The notes below the pieces were generated by a model that was not told where the DNA came from, made no database searches, and worked only from the letters and a program-made list of their open reading frames with translations. The position numbers were made by a program, and so were the translations under genes. A stretch of DNA of 64,000 nt from Marinobacter sp. (GTDB taxonomy: Bacteria > Pseudomonadota > Gammaproteobacteria > Pseudomonadales > Oleiphilaceae), in contig JASBRL010000015.1 of the NCBI GenBank assembly GCA_030149475.1, positions 1-64,000 on the forward strand. The letters run 5' to 3'. This document shows positions 57,595 through 64,000 of the stretch, in pieces. Within the stretch, counting starts at the first letter, position 1. Every line of letters begins with the position of its first letter.

Positions 57595-57661
57595 TTTTGA
57601 CCGCTTTTTTGTCACCGGATCACCGGGTTTTTGTCAATTTTCAGGCGCGTTTTGTGACAAT
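57595..57661 (-). promoter_or_regulatory. 11-bp-phased T-tract/TGTCA array
   Basis: On the plus strand TTTT or TTTC tetrads start at 57595, 57606, 57628, 57639 and 57650, all in an exact 11-bp register (only 57617 breaks it). Heptamers between them include TGTCACC (57610), TGTCAAT (57632) and GTGACAA (57654). Read on the minus strand it begins TTGTCAC-AAAA. This looks like a PhoB- or OmpR-family binding array, or phased bent DNA, upstream of the small secreted gene. Confidence 0.45.
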
Positions 57662-57692
57662 CTGTGTCAGGACAGGACCTGCCCTGACACAG
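57662..57692 (-). terminator. Hairpin after tas, possible terminator
   Basis: CTGTGTCAGG and CCTGACACAG form a perfect 10-bp stem around an 11-base loop that can pair further. It lies 8 bases past the tas stop. No T-run follows on either strand, so termination would be inefficient or factor-dependent. Confidence 0.4.
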
Positions 57693-57700
57693 CGGTCCGG

Positions 57701-58738
57701 TCAAGGGCACGGGTAAGTGAAATCCGCATGCAGGGTTTCCACCGATTTCAGCACCTCCTCGCTGAGTTCTACCCGGGCTGAGCCAATGTTCTCGCGCAAC
57801 TGGTCCAGACTGGTTGCACCAATGATGTTACTGGTCAGGAAATCACGACTGTTGACGTAGGCCAGTGCCAGTTCTGCCGGCGTCAGGCCGTGTTCTTTTG
57901 CCAGATCAACATAGGCCTGGGTCGCCAATTCACCGCGTGCGCCGCTGTATCGACTGAACCGGGAAAACAGCGTCATACGGGCACCTTCCGGACGCTGTCC
58001 TCCCTGGTATTTGCCGGACAACATGCCAAAGGCCAATGGTGAATAGGCCAGTAACCCCACCTGTTCACGGTGGGCAATTTCCGCCAGACCAACTTCAAAC
58101 GACCGGTTAAGCAGGTTGTAGGGATTCTGGATACTGACCACCCGTGGCCAGCCCTTCTCCCCGGCCAGCCTGAGATACTCCATGGTGCCCCAGGGCGTTT
58201 CGTTGGACAGGCCGATGTGACGGATCTTGCCTTCCTGCACCAGTTCACTCAGCGCGCCCAGAGTCTCTTCAATGGGCGTCGACTGCTCAGCGGTGTTGTG
58301 ACGATACCCCAACTGGCCAAAAAAATTGGTGCTGCGATCAGGCCAGTGCACCTGATACAGGTCGATATAATCCGTTTTCAGACGTTTCAGGCTGGCTTCA
58401 CAGGCTTCACGGATGTGCTGTCGGGTAAGCCGTGGGCCATTGCGGAGATAGGTCAGACCGTTACCGGGCCCTGCCACTTTGGACGCAATCACCAGATCGT
58501 CCCGGCGCCCCCGTCGTGCCAGCCAGTTGCCCAGGTAGGTTTCAGTCAGTCCCTGGGTCTCCGCTTTTGGCGGAACCGGGTACATTTCTGCCGCGTCAAT
58601 GAAGTTGATACCTTCGGCCGTCGCCAGATCCAGTTGCTCGAATGCCTGGTGCTCGGTGTTCTGCTGGCCCCAGGTCATGGTGCCGAGGCAAATCAGCGAT
58701 ACGTCGATATCGGTGGGTCCCAGTTTACGTGTCTGCAT
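57701..58738 (-). CDS. tas: NADP(H)-dependent aldo-keto reductase Tas
   Basis: The 345-residue protein matches E. coli Tas in length and sequence style: ICLGTMTWGQQNTEHQAFEQ, FIDAAEMYPVPPKAETQGLT, YIDLYQVHWPDRSTNFFGQL, SIQNPYNLLNRSFEVGLAEI and TLFSRFSRYSGARGELATQA. The catalytic Asp, Tyr, Lys and His are represented by the D and Y of DAAEMY, K in ASKVAG and H in QVHW. The physiological substrate is unknown. GGAGG sits four bases before the ATG. It diverges from the glycosyltransferase-PAP2 pair. Confidence 0.92.
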   Translation of the reverse strand: MQTRKLGPTDIDVSLICLGTMTWGQQNTEHQAFEQLDLATAEGINFIDAAEMYPVPPKAETQGLTETYLGNWLARRGRRDDLVIASKVAGPGNGLTYLRNGPRLTRQHIREACEASLKRLKTDYIDLYQVHWPDRSTNFFGQLGYRHNTAEQSTPIEETLGALSELVQEGKIRHIGLSNETPWGTMEYLRLAGEKGWPRVVSIQNPYNLLNRSFEVGLAEIAHREQVGLLAYSPLAFGMLSGKYQGGQRPEGARMTLFSRFSRYSGARGELATQAYVDLAKEHGLTPAELALAYVNSRDFLTSNIIGATSLDQLRENIGSARVELSEEVLKSVETLHADFTYPCP

Positions 58739-58836
58739 GCGTCCTCCGAATGGGGTGAAAGGCTTCTGGTCAGGACCTGATGTCCCCGCCAGACCTGTCC
58801 TGCCGTTGCCGGCAGAAACGGTCACTATTCAAACGA

Positions 58837-58881
58837 TTGTCACAAAACGGTCTTCTGACTGTCACATGAAATTTCCATAGT
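58837..58881 (+). promoter_or_regulatory. Candidate PHO box and -10 upstream of the GT4-PAP2 pair
   Basis: Three units in 11-bp register read TTGTCAC-AAAA, CGGTCTT-CTGA and CTGTCAC-ATGA. A -10 candidate CATAGT (58876-58881) follows exactly 10 bases after the last heptamer. This is the spacing of known PhoB-activated promoters such as E. coli phoA. The gene starts at 58960. The 14-mer ATTGTCACAAAACG here also occurs inverted at 57648-57661. Confidence 0.6.
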
Positions 58882-58959
58882 GAATCAGGGATGAGGCTGT
58901 AACCGGACCGCTACAGTACCCCGATCCGCCACTGTCATCCAGCACGGACACGAGACCAG

Positions 58960-60186
58960 ATGGCAAACAAGACAGGGACCACCGGACTTATGCCCAGCAA
59001 TCAGCACATCACCATTGTGACCGAGACCTTTGACCCGGAGATCAATGGCGTCGCCAGTACCCTCAGGCACCTGTGCCAGGGGCTGATGAAGCGCGGGCAC
59101 CGGGTGACAGTGATCCGTCCGCATCAACGGCACGAAACGACCGGCTCCGTGTCGGGCGCAGGTAACGCCCTGTTTTCAGATGAGCACATCGTGGCAGGCC
59201 TGCCGCTGCCGGGTTATCCGGACCTGCGCGTTGGCTTCGCACGGCCCGGCACGCTGGTGCGACTCTGGCGGGATCAACGACCAGACGCACTCTATGTCGC
59301 AACACAAGGCCCGCTTGGCTGGTCAGCGGTTACCGCCGCACGACGCCTTCAACTGCCGGTGACTTCAGGCTTTCACACCAATTTCCACCGCTATAGCCGT
59401 TACTATGGGGCCGGCTTTCTGGAGCAACTGCTGTGCGCCTATGGCCGCTGGTTCCACAACCGGACCAACCGAACGCTGGTACCTACCCGGACCATGCAGG
59501 AACGACTCACCGCGATGGGCGTTGCCGAAACAGGACTATGGAGTCGCGGCGTTGACTGCAGCCGGTTCAGCCCGACCAAGCGGGATGCCAGCTTGCGTGA
59601 AGCCTGGGGACTGGGGCCCGATGACCGGGCCGTTCTGTATGTCGGGAGACTGGCGTCGGAAAAAAACCTGCAGCTGGCAGTGACCTGCTTTGAACGCCTG
59701 CGCAGTCTGCACCCACGGGCGCGGTTTGTGCTGGTGGGGGATGGCCCACTGAAAAAGCGGCTGAGCCAGCGTCATCCCGATTATATTTTCTGTGGCACCC
59801 AGCGCGGCGAAGCGCTCGCACGTCACTACGCCTCTGGCGACCTGTTCCTGTTCCCCAGCAAGACCGACACCTTCGGCAACGTGGTTACCGAAGCCATGGC
59901 CAGCGGCCTGGCGGTAGTCGCCTTTGACGACGCTGCTGCCAGCGAGCACATTCGTCATGAAGACAACGGCATGAAAGCGCCTCTGAACGACAATGATGCA
60001 TTCATTGACGCGGCCCTGAAACTGGCGGACCAGCCCACACGGCTGCACCGTATCCGGACCCAGGCCCGCCTGGACGCAATGGATCTTCACTGGAACCGAC
60101 TGATCGAACAGTTCACCAAGCTCGTGTTTTATCCACCTCCGGGGACTCGTGACCATGGTATCAAGCAAAGCGTCTCGCTTCTTTGA
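58960..60186 (+). CDS. GT4-family glycosyltransferase
   Basis: This 408-residue GT-B glycosyltransferase begins with ITIVTETFDPEINGVASTLR, typical of GT4 enzymes that glycosylate diacylglycerol or phosphatidylinositol-like lipids. Other motifs are TSGFHTNFHRYSRYYGAGFL, the nucleotide-sugar site VLYVGRLASEKNLQ and FLFPSKTDTFGNVVTEAMAS (E-x7-E type). No signal or membrane helix, so it is probably membrane-associated. An ATG at 58990 is an alternative start. It overlaps the PAP2 gene by 32 bases, and a PHO box-like array lies upstream. The acceptor is unknown. Confidence 0.88.
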   Translation: MANKTGTTGLMPSNQHITIVTETFDPEINGVASTLRHLCQGLMKRGHRVTVIRPHQRHETTGSVSGAGNALFSDEHIVAGLPLPGYPDLRVGFARPGTLVRLWRDQRPDALYVATQGPLGWSAVTAARRLQLPVTSGFHTNFHRYSRYYGAGFLEQLLCAYGRWFHNRTNRTLVPTRTMQERLTAMGVAETGLWSRGVDCSRFSPTKRDASLREAWGLGPDDRAVLYVGRLASEKNLQLAVTCFERLRSLHPRARFVLVGDGPLKKRLSQRHPDYIFCGTQRGEALARHYASGDLFLFPSKTDTFGNVVTEAMASGLAVVAFDDAAASEHIRHEDNGMKAPLNDNDAFIDAALKLADQPTRLHRIRTQARLDAMDLHWNRLIEQFTKLVFYPPPGTRDHGIKQSVSLL

Positions 60187-60724
60187 CCGGGTAGACCAGC
60201 GTGAATTCGCCGCGTGCCGAGCCATCAATCGCAGCCTGCGATTTCGCCCGATCCAGAATTATTTCCGGGGGGTCAGCCGGTTGGGCGATGGCTGGCTGTG
60301 GTATGCACTGATTCTGGCACTACCGCTCATTGATCCCGAAAGGGGCCTGTCCACAGCCCTGCTGATGGTAACCACCGGCATTCTCTGCACCCTCGCTTAC
60401 AAAGGACTCAAACGTTGGCTGGTACGAGAAAGGCCGTTTATTTCGTTTCCGTCGATCAACTGCGGCACCCCGCCGCTGGATCGATACAGTTTCCCGTCCG
60501 GCCACACGTTGCATGCGGTCTGTTTTACGGCAGTGCTGGCCGAACTGATGCCTGAACTGGCACTGATGGTGCTTCCGTTTACCCTCAGCGTGGCCGCATC
60601 CCGGGTCGTGCTGGGTCTGCATTACCCCAGCGATGTCGCCGCCGGCGCCGTCATCGGCGCGGGGCTGGCGCTGATCAGTGTCGCCCTGCTGAACCCGCTG
60701 TTCATCACACTGTTTGCCACCTGA
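60155..60724 (+). CDS. PAP2-family lipid phosphatase
   Basis: The 189-residue membrane protein has about four to five transmembrane segments and a full PAP2 active site: KRWLVRERP (KX6RP), PSGH in YSFPSGHTLHA, and SRVVLGLHYPSD (SRX5HX3D). Such enzymes dephosphorylate phosphatidate, phosphatidylglycerophosphate or undecaprenyl diphosphate. The ATG at 60155 lies inside the glycosyltransferase gene, so both are translated from one message. Together they could make diacylglycerol and then glycosylate it; that is inference. Confidence 0.87.
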   Translation: MVSSKASRFFDRVDQREFAACRAINRSLRFRPIQNYFRGVSRLGDGWLWYALILALPLIDPERGLSTALLMVTTGILCTLAYKGLKRWLVRERPFISFPSINCGTPPLDRYSFPSGHTLHAVCFTAVLAELMPELALMVLPFTLSVAASRVVLGLHYPSDVAAGAVIGAGLALISVALLNPLFITLFAT

Positions 60725-60826
60725 ACGCTACGTTTCCCGTTTCCATAACGGTATTACCCGCGGGCACTGGCTTGCTTCCGCATGCGTCAGGTCGTGCAGA
60801 GGAATACGGAAACTGATCAGCGCCCC

Positions 60827-61891
60827 TTACTCGAACAGGCGCAATTGAGTGGTCGGCGCCTCGTCGTTACGAAAACGCACCCCCAGCCCCAGCAACCGGA
60901 CTGGCCGGTGAATATCGGTCATCAGTTCATCCAGCAGCGGCGTGTAATCAGCCACCGACGGCTCACTGACGAACTCCCTTACCCGCTCCAGCGTGTGGGT
61001 AGAAAAGTCACTGTAGCGGATTTTAACAAACAGCTTGTGAACGGGCTTGTGCCGGGCCTTCCGGCCGAGCCGGCGGTTGAGGTCTTCGACCAGCGTCGTC
61101 ATCACCGCTTCGCAGGCCCGTTTATCCGGCAGGTCGCGTGAAAATGTGCGTTCCACGCTGACCGACTTGGCGATACGGGTCACCACCACGGGCCGGTCGT
61201 CTTCACCGTGGGCCATTTGAAAAAGTCGCACCCCCTGACGGCCGAAGGTGTCTGCCAGCAGCGCCTGACTGACCTGCTGCATATCGCCGCAGGTGGCAAT
61301 GCCCAACTCATGAAGCTTGCGGGCGGTAACCTGCCCCACCCCGAACAGCTTTTCAACCGGCAGCGCATGGACAAAATCGGCGACATCGCCAGGGCGGATC
61401 ACGAACAGGCCATCCGGCTTGTTCCAGTCGCTGGCAATCTTGGCCAGAAACTTGTTAGGCGCTACCCCGGCGGACACGGTGATACCAACGTCGTCGCGTA
61501 CTCGCTGACGCAGGAATTCGGCCATCAGTGTGGCACTGCCCCGATACTCCGTCACGTCGCTGACATCGAGAAACGCCTCATCCAGCGATAGCGGCTCAAC
61601 CTGCTCGGTCAATTCCCGATAGATCGCCATCACCTGCCGTGAGACCGCCTGGTAACGGGCCATGTCAGGCGGCACGGTCACCAGGTCGGGACAGCGGCGG
61701 CGCGCCTCGGCCCCGGGCATGGCAGACCGGACGCCGAATTCACGGGCCCGATAGTTACAAGTGGTCACCACACCGCGACCGCCAGCGCCTCCGACCGCTA
61801 ACGGCACGTGTCGAAGGGAAGGATCATCACGCATCTCCACGGCGGCGTAAAAACAGTCGCAGTCGATATGGATGATTTTGCGCTGACTCAT
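60827..61891 (-). CDS. dinB: DNA polymerase IV
   Basis: DinB is the SOS-induced Y-family translesion polymerase. The 354-residue protein has the catalytic [15 protein letters not shown] and [12 protein letters not shown] motifs, [20 protein letters not shown], the thumb segment [17 protein letters not shown], the little-finger domain and a C-terminal beta-clamp motif (QLRLF). A LexA box lies 27 bases upstream of the ATG. Confidence 0.96.
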   Translation of the reverse strand: MSQRKIIHIDCDCFYAAVEMRDDPSLRHVPLAVGGAGGRGVVTTCNYRAREFGVRSAMPGAEARRRCPDLVTVPPDMARYQAVSRQVMAIYRELTEQVEPLSLDEAFLDVSDVTEYRGSATLMAEFLRQRVRDDVGITVSAGVAPNKFLAKIASDWNKPDGLFVIRPGDVADFVHALPVEKLFGVGQVTARKLHELGIATCGDMQQVSQALLADTFGRQGVRLFQMAHGEDDRPVVVTRIAKSVSVERTFSRDLPDKRACEAVMTTLVEDLNRRLGRKARHKPVHKLFVKIRYSDFSTHTLERVREFVSEPSVADYTPLLDELMTDIHRPVRLLGLGVRFRNDEAPTTQLRLFE

Positions 61892-61917
61892 ACAATTACG
61901 GCCGTTGTGACGAGTAT

Positions 61918-61933
61918 CTGTACATTTATACAG
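61918..61933 (-). promoter_or_regulatory. LexA box of dinB
   Basis: CTGTACATTTATACAG fits CTGT-N8-ACAG exactly with an AT-rich centre, the gammaproteobacterial SOS operator. It lies between dinB (minus strand) and the DUF1244 gene (plus strand, starting 62 bases away), so it might touch both promoters. Confidence 0.88.
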
Positions 61934-61995
61934 CCTTGTATCTTACGATAACATGCCGAGAATGTCAGGAACGCTCACTAACGGACACTGAACCC

Positions 61996-62286
61996 ATGAC
62001 ACAGCAGATTCCGGACCCCACCCAGACCGAGATCGAAGCAGCCGCCTTCCGGCGCCTGGTCAGGCACCTGCAGGACCATACCGAGGTGCAGAACCTCGAC
62101 CTGATGAACCTGGCCGGCTTCTGCCGCAACTGCCTGTCCAAATGGTATCGCGCAGAGGCTGAAGACCGGGGCTTCACCCTCAGTGACGGGGACGCCAGAG
62201 CCCGCATTTACGGGATGCCTTACGAAGACTGGAAAGCCCGCTACCAGACCGGCGAAAAGCAGGCCTATAAAGGCGACAAGGCGTGA
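61996..62286 (+). CDS. DUF1244 family protein
   Basis: This 96-residue protein matches the small DUF1244 (SMc04008-like) family: FRRLVRHLQDHTEVQNLDLM, NLAGFCRNCLSKWYRAEAED and YGMPYEDWKARYQTGEKQAY. The C-x2-C pair (FCRNCL) could bind metal. Function is unknown. The start is the ATG at 61996. Its stop overlaps the HopJ-family start (TGATG), the first link in a coupled chain into minC and minD. Confidence 0.9.
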   Translation: MTQQIPDPTQTEIEAAAFRRLVRHLQDHTEVQNLDLMNLAGFCRNCLSKWYRAEAEDRGFTLSDGDARARIYGMPYEDWKARYQTGEKQAYKGDKA

Positions 62287-62675
62287 TGACCATCACCCGT
62301 GCCGTGGCGATACATCTGGCCTCTCTGCGCGGCGGGCATGCGGATTTCGCCGACTCCCTGGAGCTGGTTGACCGTTATTTCACCTACACGCCAACGGCGT
62401 TCCGCAATGGCCCGTTGTACAACGGCGCGGGGGAAAACGAAGGTTCCTGCAAATTATTTGCGCTGGCACAGTTCTGCAATCTCTCCGAAGCGGATACCCT
62501 GATCTGCTTTGGTGAACATTACCACCAGGTACTTGACGAACCCGCCGGCGCCAGCCACGCCAACATTCGTCAGTTCATGGGGTCAGGCTGGTCCGGCATC
62601 CATTTTGACCGCTCTGCGTTACGATTGAAGCCTGCCGGGGAAGCCGGCACTGCGAAGGAAGAGACACCATCATGA
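62286..62675 (+). CDS. HopJ-family protein
   Basis: The 129-residue protein has the HopJ family core: LELVDRYFTYTPTAFRNGPL, NGAGENEGSCKLFALAQF, LICFGEHYHQVL and NIRQFMGSGWSGIHFD. The family was named for a Pseudomonas syringae effector candidate, but it is widespread in free-living proteobacteria. No secretion genes are in the window, so a housekeeping role is likelier. It starts at an ATG overlapping the DUF1244 stop, and its own stop overlaps the minC start (ATGA). Confidence 0.9.
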   Translation: MTITRAVAIHLASLRGGHADFADSLELVDRYFTYTPTAFRNGPLYNGAGENEGSCKLFALAQFCNLSEADTLICFGEHYHQVLDEPAGASHANIRQFMGSGWSGIHFDRSALRLKPAGEAGTAKEETPS

Positions 62676-63442
62676 GTGAAACCGCCACCACCGGCGCACG
62701 GCAAAGCTTCCGGCTCAAGGGCGCCACCCTGGCCATGACGGCTCTGGAGTTGCATTTTTTTGACACCGAAGCGTTTGAAAGTACCCTGCGCGACAAGATT
62801 CGCCAGGCACCGGGTTTTTTTCGTGATATTCCACTGATCATCAGCCTGGAAAAGTACGAAGGGCCATCCAGCGAACTGGATTTCTTCCAGATCATTGGTA
62901 TCTGTCGTCGTCATAACATTCATGTGGTGGGCGTTCGGGGTGGCGACGACGACCAGCGCCGGTTGGCGCGGAATGCATCCCTGGCGCTGCTGCCCGCCGG
63001 CACACAACGGGAAGCGCCGGCAGAATCAGCTGCCGATACCCCGACCGCAGAGGCCCCGACAACCGAAGCGCCTGCGGCCGCCGCCCCGGTGTCGGTTAGC
63101 GGCCCGGTAGCGGCAAAGATCGTGACCCAGCCGGTGCGCTCAGGACAGCAGGTGTATGCCCCGGACGGTGATCTGGTCATTCTCGCTCCGGTTCAGGCTG
63201 GCGCGGAAGTGCTGGCCGCAGGTAACATCCACGTCTACGGCCCGCTGAGGGGCCGGGCGCTGGCCGGCGTGCACGGACTCGAGTCCGCGCGGGTATTCTG
63301 TCAGTCCCTTGAGGCGGAGCTTGTGTCTATCGCCGGACACTATAAAATCTCGGAAGATCTGCAGGACAACGGCTGGAAAATCCCGGTCCAGATCGAGCTC
63401 AGGGAGGACCTACTGGTGGTTACACCGCTGGGAAACCACTGA
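62672..63442 (+). CDS. minC: Septum site-determining protein MinC
   Basis: MinC blocks FtsZ ring formation away from midcell. The 256-residue protein has the N-terminal FtsZ-inhibitory domain (FRLKGATLAMTALELHFFDT, DIPLIISLEKYEG) and an Ala/Pro/Glu-rich linker at about 113-142. The C-terminal beta-helix binds MinD (QQVYAPDGDLVILAPVQAGA, AAGNIHVYGPLRGRALAG, RVFCQSLEAELVSIAGHYKI). The ATG overlaps the HopJ-family stop by four bases. minD follows after 43 bases. Confidence 0.95.
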   Translation: MSETATTGARQSFRLKGATLAMTALELHFFDTEAFESTLRDKIRQAPGFFRDIPLIISLEKYEGPSSELDFFQIIGICRRHNIHVVGVRGGDDDQRRLARNASLALLPAGTQREAPAESAADTPTAEAPTTEAPAAAAPVSVSGPVAAKIVTQPVRSGQQVYAPDGDLVILAPVQAGAEVLAAGNIHVYGPLRGRALAGVHGLESARVFCQSLEAELVSIAGHYKISEDLQDNGWKIPVQIELREDLLVVTPLGNH

Positions 63443-63485
63443 ACGAAGCCTGATTCATTCAAACTCGGCAAACAGGACTGCAACC

Positions 63486-64000
63486 TTGGCTAAAATCATT
63501 GTCATTACCTCAGGTAAGGGTGGTGTCGGCAAAACCACCACCAGCGCCTCTATCAGTACCGGGCTGGCCCGTCGAGGCCACAAGACGGTAGTGATCGATT
63601 TCGACGTAGGCTTGCGTAATCTCGACCTGATCATGAACTGCGAACGTCGGGTGGTCTATGACTTCGTCAACGTCATTCAGGGCGAAGCCTCACTGAATCA
63701 GGCCCTCATTCGTGACAAGCGGGTGGATACGCTCTATATCCTGCCGGCCTCCCAGACCCGTGAAAAGGAGGCCCTCACCCGGGAAGGCGTGGAAAAAGTC
63801 ATCAACGAACTGTCTGAAACCTTTGACTACATTGTCTGCGACTCCCCCGCCGGTATCGAGCATGGTGCGCTGATGGCCCTCTACTACGCCGATGAGGCCA
63901 TTGTGGTGACCAATCCGGAAGTTTCCTCGGTGCGGGACTCCGACCGGATTCTGGGCATTCTGCAAAGCAAATCCCGGCGCGCCGAACAGGGCCTGGACCC
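63486..64000 (+). CDS. minD: Septum site-determining ATPase MinD (partial, cut by window end)
   Basis: MinD is the membrane-cycling ATPase that recruits MinC. The first 171 codons are present. Translation from a TTG start (AGGA eight bases upstream) gives MAKIIVITSGKGGVGKTTTS with the deviant Walker A, then DFDVGLRNLDLIMNCERRVV and the switch region CDSPAGIEHGALMALYYADE. The C-terminus, with the amphipathic membrane helix, lies outside the window. Confidence 0.95.
   Translation, partial: MAKIIVITSGKGGVGKTTTSASISTGLARRGHKTVVIDFDVGLRNLDLIMNCERRVVYDFVNVIQGEASLNQALIRDKRVDTLYILPASQTREKEALTREGVEKVINELSETFDYIVCDSPAGIEHGALMALYYADEAIVVTNPEVSSVRDSDRILGILQSKSRRAEQGLD

Noticed and set aside
62286-62675. 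Evidence for a type III secretion effector
   Set aside because: The HopJ family name is historical; there are no secretion genes nearby and the gene is embedded with minCD.

Overview
The window is a gammaproteobacterial chromosome segment, moderately GC-rich and densely packed. It carries about 59 protein genes, no tRNA or rRNA gene that I could see, and no prophage, transposase or CRISPR. Gene order (mazG-relA-rlmD-cysM/barA, pdxJ-recO-era-rnc-lepB-lepA, degP-rseC-rseB-rseA-rpoE/nadB, rpsP-rimM-trmD-rplS, olsB-olsA, DUF1244-hopJ-minC-minD) is that of the Pseudomonas/Marinobacter side of the Gammaproteobacteria. I favour a Marinobacter-like marine bacterium; that is an inference from gene order and protein style, not a database result.

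Layout. 1-1303: a truncated palindromic repeat and two small paralogous proteins of unknown function. 1304-9893: minus-strand mazG, relA, rlmD and cysM (nucleotide clean-up, stringent response, rRNA methylation, cysteine), then barA/gacS on the plus strand. 9904-16052: the pdxJ-lepA translation/secretion block, with tight overlaps. 16183-23386: a GGDEF/EAL sensor, then the envelope-stress operon rpoE-rseA-rseB-rseC-degP, which ends in a clear terminator. 23567-27974: nadB, sdhE-ygfX, ygfZ and an HDOD gene on the plus strand. 27986-37269: ung, lysS, prfB (with its programmed frameshift), recJ, thrC, hom, xerD. 37426-41083: rplS-trmD-rimM-rpsP and ffh. 41253-49737: a CcsA-like protein, a CNNM/CorB-type transporter, Yip1, DUF1631 and TonB-like genes, grxD and argF, with several MITE-like inverted-repeat elements in the gaps. 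49948-60724: an RstAB-like two-component pair, ornithine-lipid genes olsB-olsA, slyD, an acetyl-CoA hydrolase/transferase family gene, a small secreted protein, tas, and a glycosyltransferase-PAP2 phosphatase pair. 60827-64000: dinB with a LexA box, DUF1244, HopJ family, minC and the start of minD.

The most interesting structure is in 52.6-60.7 kb. Upstream of olsB and again upstream of the glycosyltransferase-PAP2 pair lie arrays of TGTCAC-type heptamers repeated every 11 bp, with a CATAG-type -10 about 8-10 bases downstream of the last unit. This is the architecture of a PhoB (PHO) box. A third 11-bp-phased array lies upstream of the small secreted protein. Together these suggest an undescribed local phosphate-starvation lipid-remodelling module: ornithine lipid from OlsBA, plus a glycolipid or lipid-phosphate recycling step from the GT4/PAP2 pair.

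A second theme is non-coding: at least three families of short inverted-repeat elements sit in intergenic regions. One is a 268-bp element with perfect 24-bp ends and a second copy at the left edge of the window. Start codons were chosen from ribosome-binding sites, gene overlaps and usual family N-termini; where these disagree the entry says so.
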